A stretch of DNA of 64,000 bases from positions 124,001 through 188,000 of the forward strand of contig NZ_BMFS01000005.1 in the NCBI RefSeq assembly GCF_014639075.1, read 5' to 3'. This document shows positions 27,805-40,116 of the stretch, one piece after another. Position numbers and translations under genes: made by a program. The notes below the pieces were generated by a model, which worked only from the letters and a program-made list of their open reading frames with translations, was not told the DNA's origin and ran no database searches. Origin of the DNA: Glycocaulis albus (lineage in GTDB: Bacteria > Pseudomonadota > Alphaproteobacteria > Caulobacterales > Maricaulaceae). Within the stretch, counting starts at the first letter, position 1. Every line of letters begins with the position of its first letter.

Positions 27805-29118
27805 ATGGGACTGTTCTCGCGCAAGACGGCCGATGCCGCGGGGGGAAAGCCGGGCTTTTACGCGGCGCTTGAGGTGGGTGCCGCCAAGACAGTGTGTTTC
27901 ATCGTCAAGATGGAGGCGACCCTTACCGGACCCCGGCCGAGAGTGGTCGGTGTAGGCCATCATTCCAGCGCTGGCATGCGGGCGGGTGGTGTCGTTGATA
28001 TCGACGCTGCGGCCAGCGTGATCCGCGCTGTAGTGGACAATGCAGAGCGCATGGCCCGTCACGCTGTCAGCGAGGTCAGCCTTGTCACGACAGCCGGCAG
28101 TCCGGCATCAGAGCGTGTCTCGGTAGAGGCGCCTGTATCGGGCCGCGAGGTGAGCGAACGCGACCGCAACCGTGTCCTTTCGGCAGGACTGCAGCAGTGC
28201 GCGCGGCCCGGACGTGCCATGTTGCACGCCATGCCCGTCTCCTGGCGTGTCGATGACAATCGCGGTGTCAAGGATCCGCGCGGCATGGCCGGGCGCAGCC
28301 TGGCGGTTGAGCTGCATGTCATTTCGGCCAATGCCGATCCGCTGCGCAATCTCATGAATGCGGTGGCGCAATGCCGGCTGGAGGTGAGCGAGGTCATAGC
28401 CTCACCCTATGCTGCCGCCCTGTCGGTTCTGGCCGGAGACGAGGCATTGCTCGGCGCGACCGTGATCGATATGGGCGCCGATACGACCAGCCTTGCGGTC
28501 TTCGCCGATGGCGTTCCGGTGCATGTCGACATGATCCCGGTCGGCGGCAATCACGTCACGCGTGACATTGCGCGTGGTCTTTCCACGCCTGTGCATGCGG
28601 CCGAGCGCATCAAGGCGCTCTACGGGTCGGCTCTGGACAGCCCGGACGATGACCGCGCGATGATCGAGGCGCCGCCGGTTGCAACAGATCCCGATTCCGG
28701 CATGAACCAGTACCCCCGCGCGATGCTGAACGCGATCATCCGGCCGCGGCTGGAGGAGATTTTCGAGCTGATCCGCGACCGCCTGGATGCCGCGGGTCTC
28801 AACGAGGCGTCAGGACGCATTCTGGTGCTAACCGGCGGAGCCAGCCAGCTTCCCGGCGTGGTCGAGCTGGCAGGGCGCGTCCTGCGCCGTCAGACGCGGC
28901 TCGGCCGCCCGGCGGCGATTGCGGGGCTGGGAGATGCGCTGGCAGGTCCCGGCTTCGCGGCCAGCACCGGATCGCTGGCCCGTCACGCCCGGGCGCCGGC
29001 CGAGATATTGTCAGGCCCGCCGCGTTTCATCACGGCGGCCTCTGCGCGCCGCGTGGCGCGGCCTGCATCTCAAAGCGGCCCGTCGGCGATCTGGCGCTGG
29101 TTTGCGGAGAGCTTTTGA
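27805..29118 (+). CDS. ftsA: Cell division protein FtsA
   Basis: This 437-residue actin-like ATPase anchors FtsZ filaments to the membrane. Recognisable elements are the phosphate-1 region YAALEVGAAKTVCFIVK (about residue 18), the 1C/SHS2 insert with SEVSLVTTAGSP, the VIDMGADTTSLAVFADG motif (about 220), and VLTGGASQLPGVVELA (about 341). The C-terminus ends with IWRWFAESF, the usual amphipathic membrane-targeting helix. It starts 5 bp after ftsQ. A 152-bp regulatory gap then precedes ftsZ. Confidence 0.95.
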   Translation: MGLFSRKTADAAGGKPGFYAALEVGAAKTVCFIVKMEATLTGPRPRVVGVGHHSSAGMRAGGVVDIDAAASVIRAVVDNAERMARHAVSEVSLVTTAGSPASERVSVEAPVSGREVSERDRNRVLSAGLQQCARPGRAMLHAMPVSWRVDDNRGVKDPRGMAGRSLAVELHVISANADPLRNLMNAVAQCRLEVSEVIASPYAAALSVLAGDEALLGATVIDMGADTTSLAVFADGVPVHVDMIPVGGNHVTRDIARGLSTPVHAAERIKALYGSALDSPDDDRAMIEAPPVATDPDSGMNQYPRAMLNAIIRPRLEEIFELIRDRLDAAGLNEASGRILVLTGGASQLPGVVELAGRVLRRQTRLGRPAAIAGLGDALAGPGFAASTGSLARHARAPAEILSGPPRFITAASARRVARPASQSGPSAIWRWFAESF

Positions 29119-29189
29119 CCGGCGCATGTGCCGTTCGCTCTATGTTCCTGTAACCAATGCTAAAATATCGCCAATCATGTCAGCGGCAT

Positions 29190-29204
29190 TTAACGCTCGC
29201 TTAA
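29190..29204 (+). promoter_or_regulatory. CtrA-type binding box upstream of ftsZ
   Basis: The sequence is TTAA-CGCTCGC-TTAA, an exact TTAA-N7-TTAA CtrA consensus, 66 bp before the ftsZ start. In Caulobacter CtrA represses ftsZ through such a box. A TAAAAT at 29161-29166 could be the -10 element; no clear -35 was found. A TTAACC half-site lies nearer the gene at about 29239. Confidence 0.6.
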
Positions 29205-29270
29205 GCAACGCGCCCTCACACTGACGGCTAACCGGTATTAACCTTAGCCCGCGTGACGGAGCCTGTCCCC

Positions 29271-30869
29271 ATGGCGCTGAATATTTCTGCCCCCGAAGCG
29301 ACTGAACTTAAACCCAGAATTCTCGTTTTCGGCGTGGGCGGCGCCGGCGGTAATGCTGTCAACAACATGATCGATGCCAATCTGGAAGGCGTTGATTTTG
29401 TTGTCGCCAATACGGACGCCCAGGCGCTGCAGCGCTCTGGCACACCTAACCGTATCCAGATCGGCCATCAGATCACGCAAGGTCTTGGCGCAGGTGCGCG
29501 TCCCGAAATCGGCATGCAGTCGGCGGAAGATTCGATCACGGAAATCATCGAATACCTGCAAGGCGCTCACATGGTGTTCATCACTGCCGGCATGGGCGGT
29601 GGCACAGGAACGGGTGCAGCGCCGGTCATTGCGCGCGCAGCCCGCGAGCAGGGCATTCTGACCGTAGGCGTGGTCACCAAGCCGTTTCACTTCGAGGGTG
29701 CCAAGCGCATGCGTCTGGCGGAAGCCGGCATTGAGCAGCTTCAGGCTCATGTTGATACGCTCATTGTGATCCCGAACCAGAACCTGTTCCGCATCGCGAC
29801 CGAAAAGACGACTTTTGCGGAAGCGTTCTCGATGGCCGACCAGGTGCTCCATTCGGGTGTGCGCGGCATTACCGACCTGATGGTCATGCCGGGCCTTATC
29901 AATCTGGACTTTGCCGATGTGCGCACCGTCATGAACGAGATGGGCAAGGCGATGATGGGCACCGGCGAAGCCTCCGGCGAGAAGCGCGCCATCGAGGCTG
30001 CCCATGCTGCGATCAACAATCCGCTGCTTGATGATGTTTCGATGAAGGGCGCGCGCGGAGTGCTCATCAACATCACCGGCGGCATGGACATGACGCTTTA
30101 TGAAGTGGACGAGGCGGCAAACGAGATCCGCGATCAGGTGGATCCGGATGCCAATATCATTGTCGGCTCGACTTTCGATGAAAGCCTGAACGGGACGGTG
30201 CGCGTTTCGGTGGTTGCCACGGGTATCGAGGCTGAACAGATGCAGCAGGCCGATCCGCGCCGCCGCACGGAACCGGCCGGGGTGATGAGTACGCTCAAGC
30301 CGCGCGAGATTTCCCGTCCGGGTCAGCCGCTGGTGCGCCGTCTGAATGACGATGCCGAGACGGCGCGTGCCAAGGCCGTCGCCGATGGTGGCATTCATGC
30401 CAAGGCGGCTGCCTGGCGCGCCGCGCAGGAGGCGCAGGCCGAACCCGCAGCCCGGGAGGAGCAGCCCGCGCCGGCCCGTGCCGACATCATTGACGACGCC
30501 GTATCTGCGCCGGACGCCTATATGGCCGGTGAAGAGGCACCGGCTGTGGATACCCGCCCCGAGGTTGTGCGCCACCAGGAGCGTCTTGCAGAAGCCGCGC
30601 AAACCATCCGGCGTGAACCCGCCCCGCAACCCGAAGAACGCGAGGAAGCGCCCGCCCGCCGCGGCCTGTCGATCTTTGGACGCCGGGCCAAGGCGCCCGC
30701 CGCACCGGTGGAGGCCCGCACCGCGCCGCGTCCGCCGGCCCAGGCACAGCGTGCGCCTGCTGCTGCCGAGCCGGTTCAGCGTACGGCGCCGAGCGGTGAT
30801 CTGTTCGGCGAGGAGTTCGACGACGCCGATCTCGACATCCCCGCCTTCCTGCGCCGTCAGGCCAACTAG
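29271..30869 (+). CDS. ftsZ: Cell division GTPase FtsZ
   Basis: This 532-residue tubulin homologue forms the division ring. The core (about residues 1-320) has [15 protein letters not shown], the GTP signature [10 protein letters not shown] and the T7-region sequence [12 protein letters not shown] Pro/Ala/Glu-rich linker of about 195 residues follows, and the C-terminal peptide [13 protein letters not shown] binds FtsA and other partners. The long linker is usual for alphaproteobacteria. ATG 29271 is chosen because MALNISAP...TELKPRI fits Caulobacter FtsZ; GTG 29253 would add six residues. It has its own control region and terminator. Confidence 0.97.
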   Translation: MALNISAPEATELKPRILVFGVGGAGGNAVNNMIDANLEGVDFVVANTDAQALQRSGTPNRIQIGHQITQGLGAGARPEIGMQSAEDSITEIIEYLQGAHMVFITAGMGGGTGTGAAPVIARAAREQGILTVGVVTKPFHFEGAKRMRLAEAGIEQLQAHVDTLIVIPNQNLFRIATEKTTFAEAFSMADQVLHSGVRGITDLMVMPGLINLDFADVRTVMNEMGKAMMGTGEASGEKRAIEAAHAAINNPLLDDVSMKGARGVLINITGGMDMTLYEVDEAANEIRDQVDPDANIIVGSTFDESLNGTVRVSVVATGIEAEQMQQADPRRRTEPAGVMSTLKPREISRPGQPLVRRLNDDAETARAKAVADGGIHAKAAAWRAAQEAQAEPAAREEQPAPARADIIDDAVSAPDAYMAGEEAPAVDTRPEVVRHQERLAEAAQTIRREPAPQPEEREEAPARRGLSIFGRRAKAPAAPVEARTAPRPPAQAQRAPAAAEPVQRTAPSGDLFGEEFDDADLDIPAFLRRQAN

Positions 30870-30893
30870 ACGGCTTGAAAAAGCCACAGGCAC

Positions 30894-30927
30894 AGCCCCC
30901 GGAACCGGCAACGGTCCGGGGGCTTTT
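30894..30927 (+). terminator. Intrinsic terminator after ftsZ
   Basis: AGCCCCCGGA (30894-30903) pairs with TCCGGGGGCT (30915-30924) in a perfect 10-bp stem with an 11-nt loop, followed by TTTG. It starts 25 nt after the ftsZ stop and closes the dcw cluster. Confidence 0.8.
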
Positions 30928-31103
30928 GCTTCTGGCGGACCGAATTGTTACAGCCCGCAACAATCGTTTAATTCCGCTCTGGGCATCCCCTCACTAGTGT
31001 GCAAATGCGAAGAAGAGGGGGTTTTGGCCTGTGCCGGGGGGCTTGGCCGGAACTGCAGCTGAACAAGCGAAGAAAGACCATTTGCATGGTGCGGGCAGCT
31101 TTT

Positions 31104-32009
31104 ATGACTGAACGGACGACGCTGGCTCAAGCGGCGGTATGCGCGGGCATAGGCCTGCACACGGGCGCCCGGGTGCGCATGGTGCTCAAGCCGGCTCAGG
31201 CCGGGACGGGCATCGTGTTCGAGCGTACCGACCTGGATTGCGCCGACCGCCAGATACCGGCCCGCTTTGATCTGGTGCGCTCTACCGATCTTGGCACCAC
31301 GATCATCAATGCTGATGGCGCATCGGTGTCCACGGTGGAACACCTGATGGCCGCTTTTGCCGGTCTGGGCGTGGATGATGTGCTTGTCGAACTGCATGGG
31401 CCCGAAGTGCCGGCCATGGACGGTTCGTCCATGCCGTTTATCGAGTTGCTGGAGCACACAGGCCTCAAGACCCAGCCCGCGCCGCGCCGCGCGATCCGCG
31501 TTCTCAAGCCGGTCGAGGTATCGCTGGGCGGGCGCAACGCTGTCTTCCTGCCTTCGCTTCAGCCGGCCATCGATGTCAGCATCGATTTCGACAACGCCGT
31601 CATTGGCCGCCAGCAATACCGCTTCGAGATCAGCCCGGCCGGTTTCCGCAGCGAGATCGCCGCTGCCCGCACATTCGGCTTCCGTCGCGAATACGAGACG
31701 CTGCTGAAAGCAGGCCTTGCGCGCGGTGGTTCGATGGATAACGCGATTGTTCTGGACGATGAGGGCGTCGCCAACCCCGAAGGCCTGCGTTTTGCCGACG
31801 AGTTTGTGCGTCACAAGATTCTGGACGCGGTGGGCGATCTGTATCTGGCCGGAGCGCCGATCCTCGGCCTTTACCAGGCTTCCCGTCCCGGCCATGGGAT
31901 CAATAATGTCGCGGTGCGGGCCCTGATGGCGGATGTGTCGGCCTGGAAATGGGTTTCCATGAGCGAAATGGCCGAAACCGGCGAGCCGGGCAGGGCTGCA
32001 CGCGGCTGA
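31104..32009 (+). CDS. lpxC: UDP-3-O-acyl-N-acetylglucosamine deacetylase
   Basis: This 301-residue zinc enzyme performs the committed step of lipid A synthesis. It has the GIGLHTGARV motif (about residue 15), SVSTVEHLMAAFAGLGVDD with the zinc-ligand His (about 74-92), GPEVPAMDGSS (about 98), FADEFVRHKILDAVGDLYL with further ligands (about 231-249) and the catalytic SRPGHGINN His. ATG 31104 is chosen by family alignment; ATG 31086 is an alternative and neither has a strong ribosome binding site. It follows the ftsZ terminator, so it has its own promoter. Confidence 0.95.
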   Translation: MTERTTLAQAAVCAGIGLHTGARVRMVLKPAQAGTGIVFERTDLDCADRQIPARFDLVRSTDLGTTIINADGASVSTVEHLMAAFAGLGVDDVLVELHGPEVPAMDGSSMPFIELLEHTGLKTQPAPRRAIRVLKPVEVSLGGRNAVFLPSLQPAIDVSIDFDNAVIGRQQYRFEISPAGFRSEIAAARTFGFRREYETLLKAGLARGGSMDNAIVLDDEGVANPEGLRFADEFVRHKILDAVGDLYLAGAPILGLYQASRPGHGINNVAVRALMADVSAWKWVSMSEMAETGEPGRAARG

Positions 32010-32075
32010 TATAGACGCTCCGCTTCATGCACCGGGCTGACACAATGCTTTTTCCCTGCGCTCTGATCGGTTAGA

Positions 32076-32096
32076 AGACTCCGGCAGTCTGTTTTT
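32076..32096 (+). terminator. Weak terminator-like hairpin between lpxC and bamD
   Basis: AGACT (32076-32080) pairs with AGTCT (32086-32090) around CCGGC, followed by GTTTTTG. The stem is only 5 bp, but the T tract is good. It ends just before the bamD start, so it could be a weak terminator or attenuator. Confidence 0.35.
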
Positions 32097-32102
32097 GATG
32101 CC

Positions 32103-32960
32103 ATGCCAAGGGGCCAGGAATTGTTGAACGCCACGCGTCTTATTCTCGTCATTTCCCTCTCGGCGCTTGTGCTTGCAGGCTGTCAGGGCAATCGTAACCG
32201 GGCTGAGCTGGCCTATGTCGCCCGCCCGGTGGAGACCCTCTACAACAACGCATTCCGCGAGCTGGAGCGCCGCCGTTACACGCAGGCTGCCACACTGTTC
32301 GACGAGGTGGAGCGTCAGCACCCCTTCTCCGAGTGGGCCCGCCGCTCGATCCTCATGGCTGCTTTCGCCAACTACCAGGCCGGCCGCTATGAGCAGGCGA
32401 TTGCCAATGCCGAGCGCTTCATCGCGCTTCACCCCGGCAGTTCCAGTGCGCCCTATGCCTACTATCTCATCGCGATCTCGCATTATGAGCGCATCTATGA
32501 TGTGGGCCGGGACCAGTCCACCACGCAGGCCGCCTATGACGCGCTTCAACAGGTCGTGCGGCGCTTCCCCGACAGCCCCTACGCCCGTGATGCCCGCCTG
32601 AAGATCGACATGACCCGCGACCACCTTGCGGGCAAGGACATGGATGTCGGGCGCTGGTATCTGCGCAACGGCTTCCATCTGGCCGCCATTGGCCGCTTCC
32701 AGAATGTGATTCGTGAATACGGCACCACCAGCCATGTGCCTGAGGCGCTTCACCGTCTGGTCGAGGCCTATGTCGCAATGGGCGTGGCCGAGGAAGCGCG
32801 CCAGGTCGCGGCGGTTCTGGGACATAACTTCCCCGGTTCTGCCTGGTATCAGGACAGCTATACCCTTCTGACCTCCCGTGGCATTGATGTGCCCGGCGAG
32901 GGCGTCGAGGAGAGCGATCCCGGCCTTCTGCGCCGCGCCATGAGCCGGATTTTCGGCTAA
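32103..32960 (+). CDS. bamD: Outer membrane assembly lipoprotein BamD
   Basis: This 285-residue lipoprotein of the BAM complex inserts beta-barrel proteins into the outer membrane. It has an N-terminal signal peptide with lipobox LAGC (Cys at about residue 27) and tandem TPR-like helical repeats, for example YNNAFRELERRRYTQAATLF and FANYQAGRYEQAIANAERF (shortened). ATG 32103 lacks a ribosome binding site. TTG 32121 or 32124 behind CCAGGA would also leave a complete signal peptide, so the true start may be one of these. A 25-bp gap leads to recN. Confidence 0.92.
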   Translation: MPRGQELLNATRLILVISLSALVLAGCQGNRNRAELAYVARPVETLYNNAFRELERRRYTQAATLFDEVERQHPFSEWARRSILMAAFANYQAGRYEQAIANAERFIALHPGSSSAPYAYYLIAISHYERIYDVGRDQSTTQAAYDALQQVVRRFPDSPYARDARLKIDMTRDHLAGKDMDVGRWYLRNGFHLAAIGRFQNVIREYGTTSHVPEALHRLVEAYVAMGVAEEARQVAAVLGHNFPGSAWYQDSYTLLTSRGIDVPGEGVEESDPGLLRRAMSRIFG

Positions 32961-32985
32961 ACCCGGGCGGGAGACGCGGGGAGCC

Positions 32986-36821
<3,836 letters not shown>

Positions 36822-36844
36822 GGGGAAGGTGCTCACCTCTCACC

Positions 36845-36995
36845 CACATTCGTCAATCCGGATAAGCGCTGACGCGCTTTCCGGAACCCAGTCTTTCACT
36901 TGTGCTCCGCACTAACCTCGCCCTCGCGAGGGTTTGCGGAACAACAACACTGGGTTCCGGGTCTGCGCTTCGCTCCGCCCGGAATGACGAGGGTG
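36845..36995. repeat. Inverted-repeat intergenic element (CGTCATTCC type), copy 2
   Basis: Imperfect arms of about 46 bp (36845-36890 and 36950-36995) end in CGTCAATCCGG and CCGGAATGACGAGGG, and both run into CCGGAACCCAG. Between them is a small CCCTCGCGAGGG hairpin (about 36920-36931). It fills most of the convergent gap between ligA and the dehydrogenase gene and could act as a two-way terminator. Confidence 0.65.
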
Positions 36996-37004
36996 TTGGA
37001 GTGA

Positions 37005-38081
37005 CTACTCCGCTGCCTGCAGCTTGCCGGCGCGGGCATCCTCGATGCGCTGGCGGGCGATCTCGTCGGCGATGAGGTTGGCCGGGCGGCCTTCGCTGTC
37101 GGCCGTGTCGAGAATCTCGCCCAGCGTGGATTTGAGGCCCTGCAGCTTGCCTTCGACCCAGCTCTTGTCGAAGCGTGTGTCGATCTCGCCCATGATATTG
37201 ATGATGCCGCCGGCATTGATGACGTAGTCAGGCGCGTAGGCGATATTGCGCTTCATCAGCTCCGCGCCCATTTCGCGCGTGGCGAGCTGGTTGTTGGCAG
37301 CGCCCGCAACGGCGCGCACTTTCAGCCGGTCGATGGTTTTCTCATTGATGATCGAGCCGAGGGCGCAGGGCGCGAAAATATCGGCCTCGACATCGTAGAT
37401 ATCGTCCTTGTTCACCGTCTTCGCGCCGAGCTTTTTCGCCAGCGCCTGCAGAGCATCCTCGTGGATATCGGTCAGGGTCAGCTCCGCGCCCGCCTTGGCG
37501 AGGTGTTCGCACAAATAGGAGCCGACATGGCCGGTGGCGCCCTGCACGGCAATCTTCACGCCTGCGAGGGATGATTTGCCAAGGGCCTTCTCCGCCACCA
37601 GCTGAATGCCCAGGAACACGCCCTTGGCGGTCGTGGGCGAGGGGTCGCCCGTGCCATCGGGCAGGCCGACAACATGGCGGGTCGTACGCCGCGCGCTGAG
37701 CATGTCTGCCGGGCTGACGCCCACATCCTCCGCCGAGATATAATGGCCATTGAGCGAATCCACGGCGCGGCCAAAGGCCTGGAACAGGGCCTCGCGGTCG
37801 AAATCACCCTTCGGCTTGATGATGACGCTCTTGCCGCCGCCAATCGGCAAATCCGCCATGATGTTCTTGTAGCTCATGCCCTGGGACAGGCGCAGCACGT
37901 CCGTCACGGCGTCCGCCGGTGTATCGTACGCCCACATGCGGCAGCCCCCCACCGCCGGCCCGCGCACCGTGGAGTGCACGGCCAGGATTGCCTGCAGCCC
38001 CGTGGCGGGGTCACTGGCAAACAGCACCTTCTCGTGATTGTCGAAAGCAGGATGTTCAAACACGCTGGCAGGCACGCTCAT
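37005..38081 (-). CDS. Glu/Leu/Phe/Val dehydrogenase family enzyme, leucine dehydrogenase-like
   Basis: This 358-residue NAD(P)-dependent enzyme deaminates a branched-chain or related amino acid to its 2-oxo acid. The N-terminal half has GPAVGGCRMW and the catalytic KNIMADLPIGGGKSVII (Lys in GGGK, about residue 91). The Rossmann domain has KIAVQGATGHVGSYLCEHLA (shortened, about 180) and VAGAANNQLA. The length matches leucine dehydrogenases (about 360), shorter than glutamate dehydrogenases. Exact substrate is inferred. ATG 38081 follows AAAAGGAACTCC. It is a single gene with a 181-bp leader (38082-38262) in which I see no named element. Confidence 0.85.
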   Translation of the reverse strand: MSVPASVFEHPAFDNHEKVLFASDPATGLQAILAVHSTVRGPAVGGCRMWAYDTPADAVTDVLRLSQGMSYKNIMADLPIGGGKSVIIKPKGDFDREALFQAFGRAVDSLNGHYISAEDVGVSPADMLSARRTTRHVVGLPDGTGDPSPTTAKGVFLGIQLVAEKALGKSSLAGVKIAVQGATGHVGSYLCEHLAKAGAELTLTDIHEDALQALAKKLGAKTVNKDDIYDVEADIFAPCALGSIINEKTIDRLKVRAVAGAANNQLATREMGAELMKRNIAYAPDYVINAGGIINIMGEIDTRFDKSWVEGKLQGLKSTLGEILDTADSEGRPANLIADEIARQRIEDARAGKLQAAE

Positions 38082-38262
38082 GGGGGAGTTCCTTTTTGAA
38101 GGCGCGCTGGTGGTTCAGCGCGGTGGCAGCGGTATCAACGGCGAGGGTGGGTGCTTTGCCCGTGACATGCCCTTCAAGACCGGATCCGCCCGTTTCATGG
38201 CCGCCATTTACTCGCCGTGCGGCGTTAACGCAAGTCGCGGAAATATAACGTAGTTTGTCCGG

Positions 38263-38859
38263 TCAAAGTGTGCGTTGCAGAATTTCGCGGATGCGAGATC
38301 GCAAGAGAGGCAAAACCTCGTTTTCAAACCATGGGTTCCGCTTTAACCATCCCGAATTGCGCCAGCTCGGGTGCGGCAGCGCAACATATTCTGGAAAGAA
38401 ATTTCGCCAGCGCAGCACGGTACTGGAGAGGCTGGCCGATGCAGGAAGGTTCAGATAGCGCCGCTGCGCATGCAGGCCGACCAGCAGCGTCAATTCCAGA
38501 TCGGGCAGACTGGCCGTCACCCGGTCATGCCAGAGCGAGGCGCATTCACGCCGGGGCGGAAGATCACCGCCCTTTGCATCAAGGCCCGGAAAGCAGAAAC
38601 CCATCGGCGTGATGGCAAAGAGGCGCGGATCGTAGAACTCGGCCTCGCTCACCCCCATCCAGTGGCGCAAACGCTCGCCCGAAGGATCGGTGAAGGGCCG
38701 GCCAGAGGCCTGCACGCGCGTCCCCGGTGCCTGACCAATAATGCGGATGCGCGCAGAAGCGCTGCCCTGCAATACCGGGCGGCAGGGATGGGGCAGATCG
38801 CCCTGGCACACACGGCAGGCGCGGATTTCGGCGGCGAGCGTGTCGAAGCGTTCAGTCAT
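38263..38859 (-). CDS. Uracil-DNA glycosylase family protein, probable Fe-S type
   Basis: This 198-residue protein belongs to the UDG superfamily. Motif 1 is GQAPGTRV (about residue 42), then GRPFTDPSGERLR (about 53), and motif 2 is HPSWRN (about 162). Two N-terminal cysteines (ACRVC, residues 15 and 18) and a later CFPG...REC pair with 16 residues between resemble the four-Cys iron-sulfur pattern of family 4/5 glycosylases. It probably removes uracil or other deaminated bases from DNA. It overlaps the upstream DUF3253 gene by 8 bp, which suggests one operon. Confidence 0.8.
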   Translation of the reverse strand: MTERFDTLAAEIRACRVCQGDLPHPCRPVLQGSASARIRIIGQAPGTRVQASGRPFTDPSGERLRHWMGVSEAEFYDPRLFAITPMGFCFPGLDAKGGDLPPRRECASLWHDRVTASLPDLELTLLVGLHAQRRYLNLPASASLSSTVLRWRNFFPEYVALPHPSWRNSGWLKRNPWFENEVLPLLRSRIREILQRTL

Positions 38860-39139
38860 CGGCCTCGGGCGTTGGCTGCGGTTCGCCGCCTTGCGCGACT
38901 GGCAGCGACAGGCGGTAAACGCCCTTGAAGTCGTCCGGGTCGACGGGTTTGCCTTTGCGCAGGATGGAAATCTCGCCCTTGCGGGCCATGCCGATGGCTA
39001 CGCCGCGCACTTCGCGCATGCGCTTTTGCCACTCCTCCGGCCAGACGGCGCGCGCCGCCTCTGACGGGCAGATCGATTTACCGGCACCGCGCTGCTCGAC
39101 GAGGGCGAGAATCGCGCTTTCTATCGTGTCCTTGCTCAT
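38852..39139 (-). CDS. DUF3253 family protein
   Basis: This 95-residue protein has a winged-helix-like composition, with CPSEAARAVWPEEWQKRM (about residues 25-42), ARKGEISILRKGKPVDPDDFKGVYRL and a short acidic tail. The LRKGxPVDPDDFKG block is diagnostic for DUF3253, a family of unknown function. ATG 39139 is chosen because upstream residues of the longer frame (to 39337) are antisense to the acyltransferase gene. It is followed at once by the glycosylase gene with an 8-bp overlap, so a role linked to DNA is possible but unproven. Confidence 0.8.
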   Translation of the reverse strand: MSKDTIESAILALVEQRGAGKSICPSEAARAVWPEEWQKRMREVRGVAIGMARKGEISILRKGKPVDPDDFKGVYRLSLPVAQGGEPQPTPEADD

Positions 39140-39160
39140 GGACTGGAGATAGCGCCGATC

Positions 39161-39883
39161 ATGCGCCGTGACCACCGCCCATACTGGATGCACAGCGCGT
39201 GGGAGGCGTATGAGAACGCCTTTGTCGCCCATTTCGTGAAGCCGCATTTCGAGGCGCTGGGCGAGCACGCCAAAATCGTGCGGCCCTGGAACATGGAAGT
39301 GTTCGGTCCGAACATCCGCGCCGGGCGGGCCCTGCATGTGGTGACGCGCCGTGACCAGCCGGTCAGCTTCACCGTCTGGTCACCGGGCGATGTACCCGGC
39401 TCCATCACGATTGGCGATTGCTGCTTTTTTGCGGGCGGTGTGCGCCTGCTGGCGGGCGGGTCCATCACGATCGGAGACGGTGCGCTGATCGCGAAATCCG
39501 TCACCATCACCGATTCCGACTGGCACGGGCTTTATGACCGCATCGACCCGCGGCCCGAGAGCAAACCTGTCGTGCTGGGCAGGAATGTCTGGGTGGGTGA
39601 TGGCGCCTTTATCGGCAAGGGCATCACTGTCGGCGACAACGCCGTCATCGGCGCGCGCAGCGTCGTCACCCGCGATGTGCCGGCCAATACGGTGGTAGCC
39701 GGTAATCCGGCAAGGCCGGTGAAAGAGCTTGATCCTGACGGCCCCTACAAGACCCGCATGGACATGCTGGGCGATCCGGTTGGCCTGAACGCCTTCATGG
39801 AAAACGCTTACAAGGACGCGCTCAAAGGCAATTCCACCCTTGGCTGGCTACGCTCGAAGCTGTGGCCCACGGCGGGGGATTGA
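39161..39883 (+). CDS. Hexapeptide-repeat acyltransferase
   Basis: This 240-residue protein has a left-handed beta-helix. Hexapeptide repeats run from about residue 80 (GSITIGDCCFFAGGVRLLAG) to about 195 (GDNAVIGARSVVTRDVPANTVVAGNPARPV, shortened). A DWHG motif (about residue 125) is placed like the catalytic His loop of sugar O-acetyltransferases of the maltose/galactoside type. The acceptor is unknown. It is divergent from the DUF3253 gene with only 21 bp between starts. Confidence 0.8.
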   Translation: MRRDHRPYWMHSAWEAYENAFVAHFVKPHFEALGEHAKIVRPWNMEVFGPNIRAGRALHVVTRRDQPVSFTVWSPGDVPGSITIGDCCFFAGGVRLLAGGSITIGDGALIAKSVTITDSDWHGLYDRIDPRPESKPVVLGRNVWVGDGAFIGKGITVGDNAVIGARSVVTRDVPANTVVAGNPARPVKELDPDGPYKTRMDMLGDPVGLNAFMENAYKDALKGNSTLGWLRSKLWPTAGD

Positions 39884-39895
39884 TCAATCCTGTCA

Positions 39896-39916
39896 TGGCC
39901 CGGTTTATCCGGGCCA
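39896..39916. terminator. Hairpin in a repeat-rich convergent gap
   Basis: TGGCCCGG (39896-39903) and CCGGGCCA (39909-39916) form a perfect 8-bp stem with loop TTTAT, 12 nt after the acyltransferase stop. The gap 39884-40116 also has a CCCGC-ATAG-GCGGG hairpin near 40007 and ends in GGATGACAG, inverse to CTGTCAT at 39890. It looks like decayed intergenic repeats that now serve both convergent genes. Confidence 0.5.
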
Positions 39917-40116
39917 CCCATGCCTGAGAGGTGAGCGCTAGCGGTTTGCTCGCAGGCCACGAAGCGGCCTGAAAAGCGCGAACGCGCGCCCGCGACTGCC
40001 TGTGCCCGCATAGGCGGGTATTCGTGGAACATTGCAACGCGGATGCGTTACGGAACTAAAGGGCATGGGCCCCCCGGACCTCGCATTCGCTCGGCCGGAG
40101 GATGACAGAGCGAAAT

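Noticed and set aside
29244-30911. Minus-strand frame of 555 codons
   Set aside because: It is the exact antisense of ftsZ; GC-rich third positions keep the opposite strand open. The His/Arg/Gly-rich composition is typical of such shadows.
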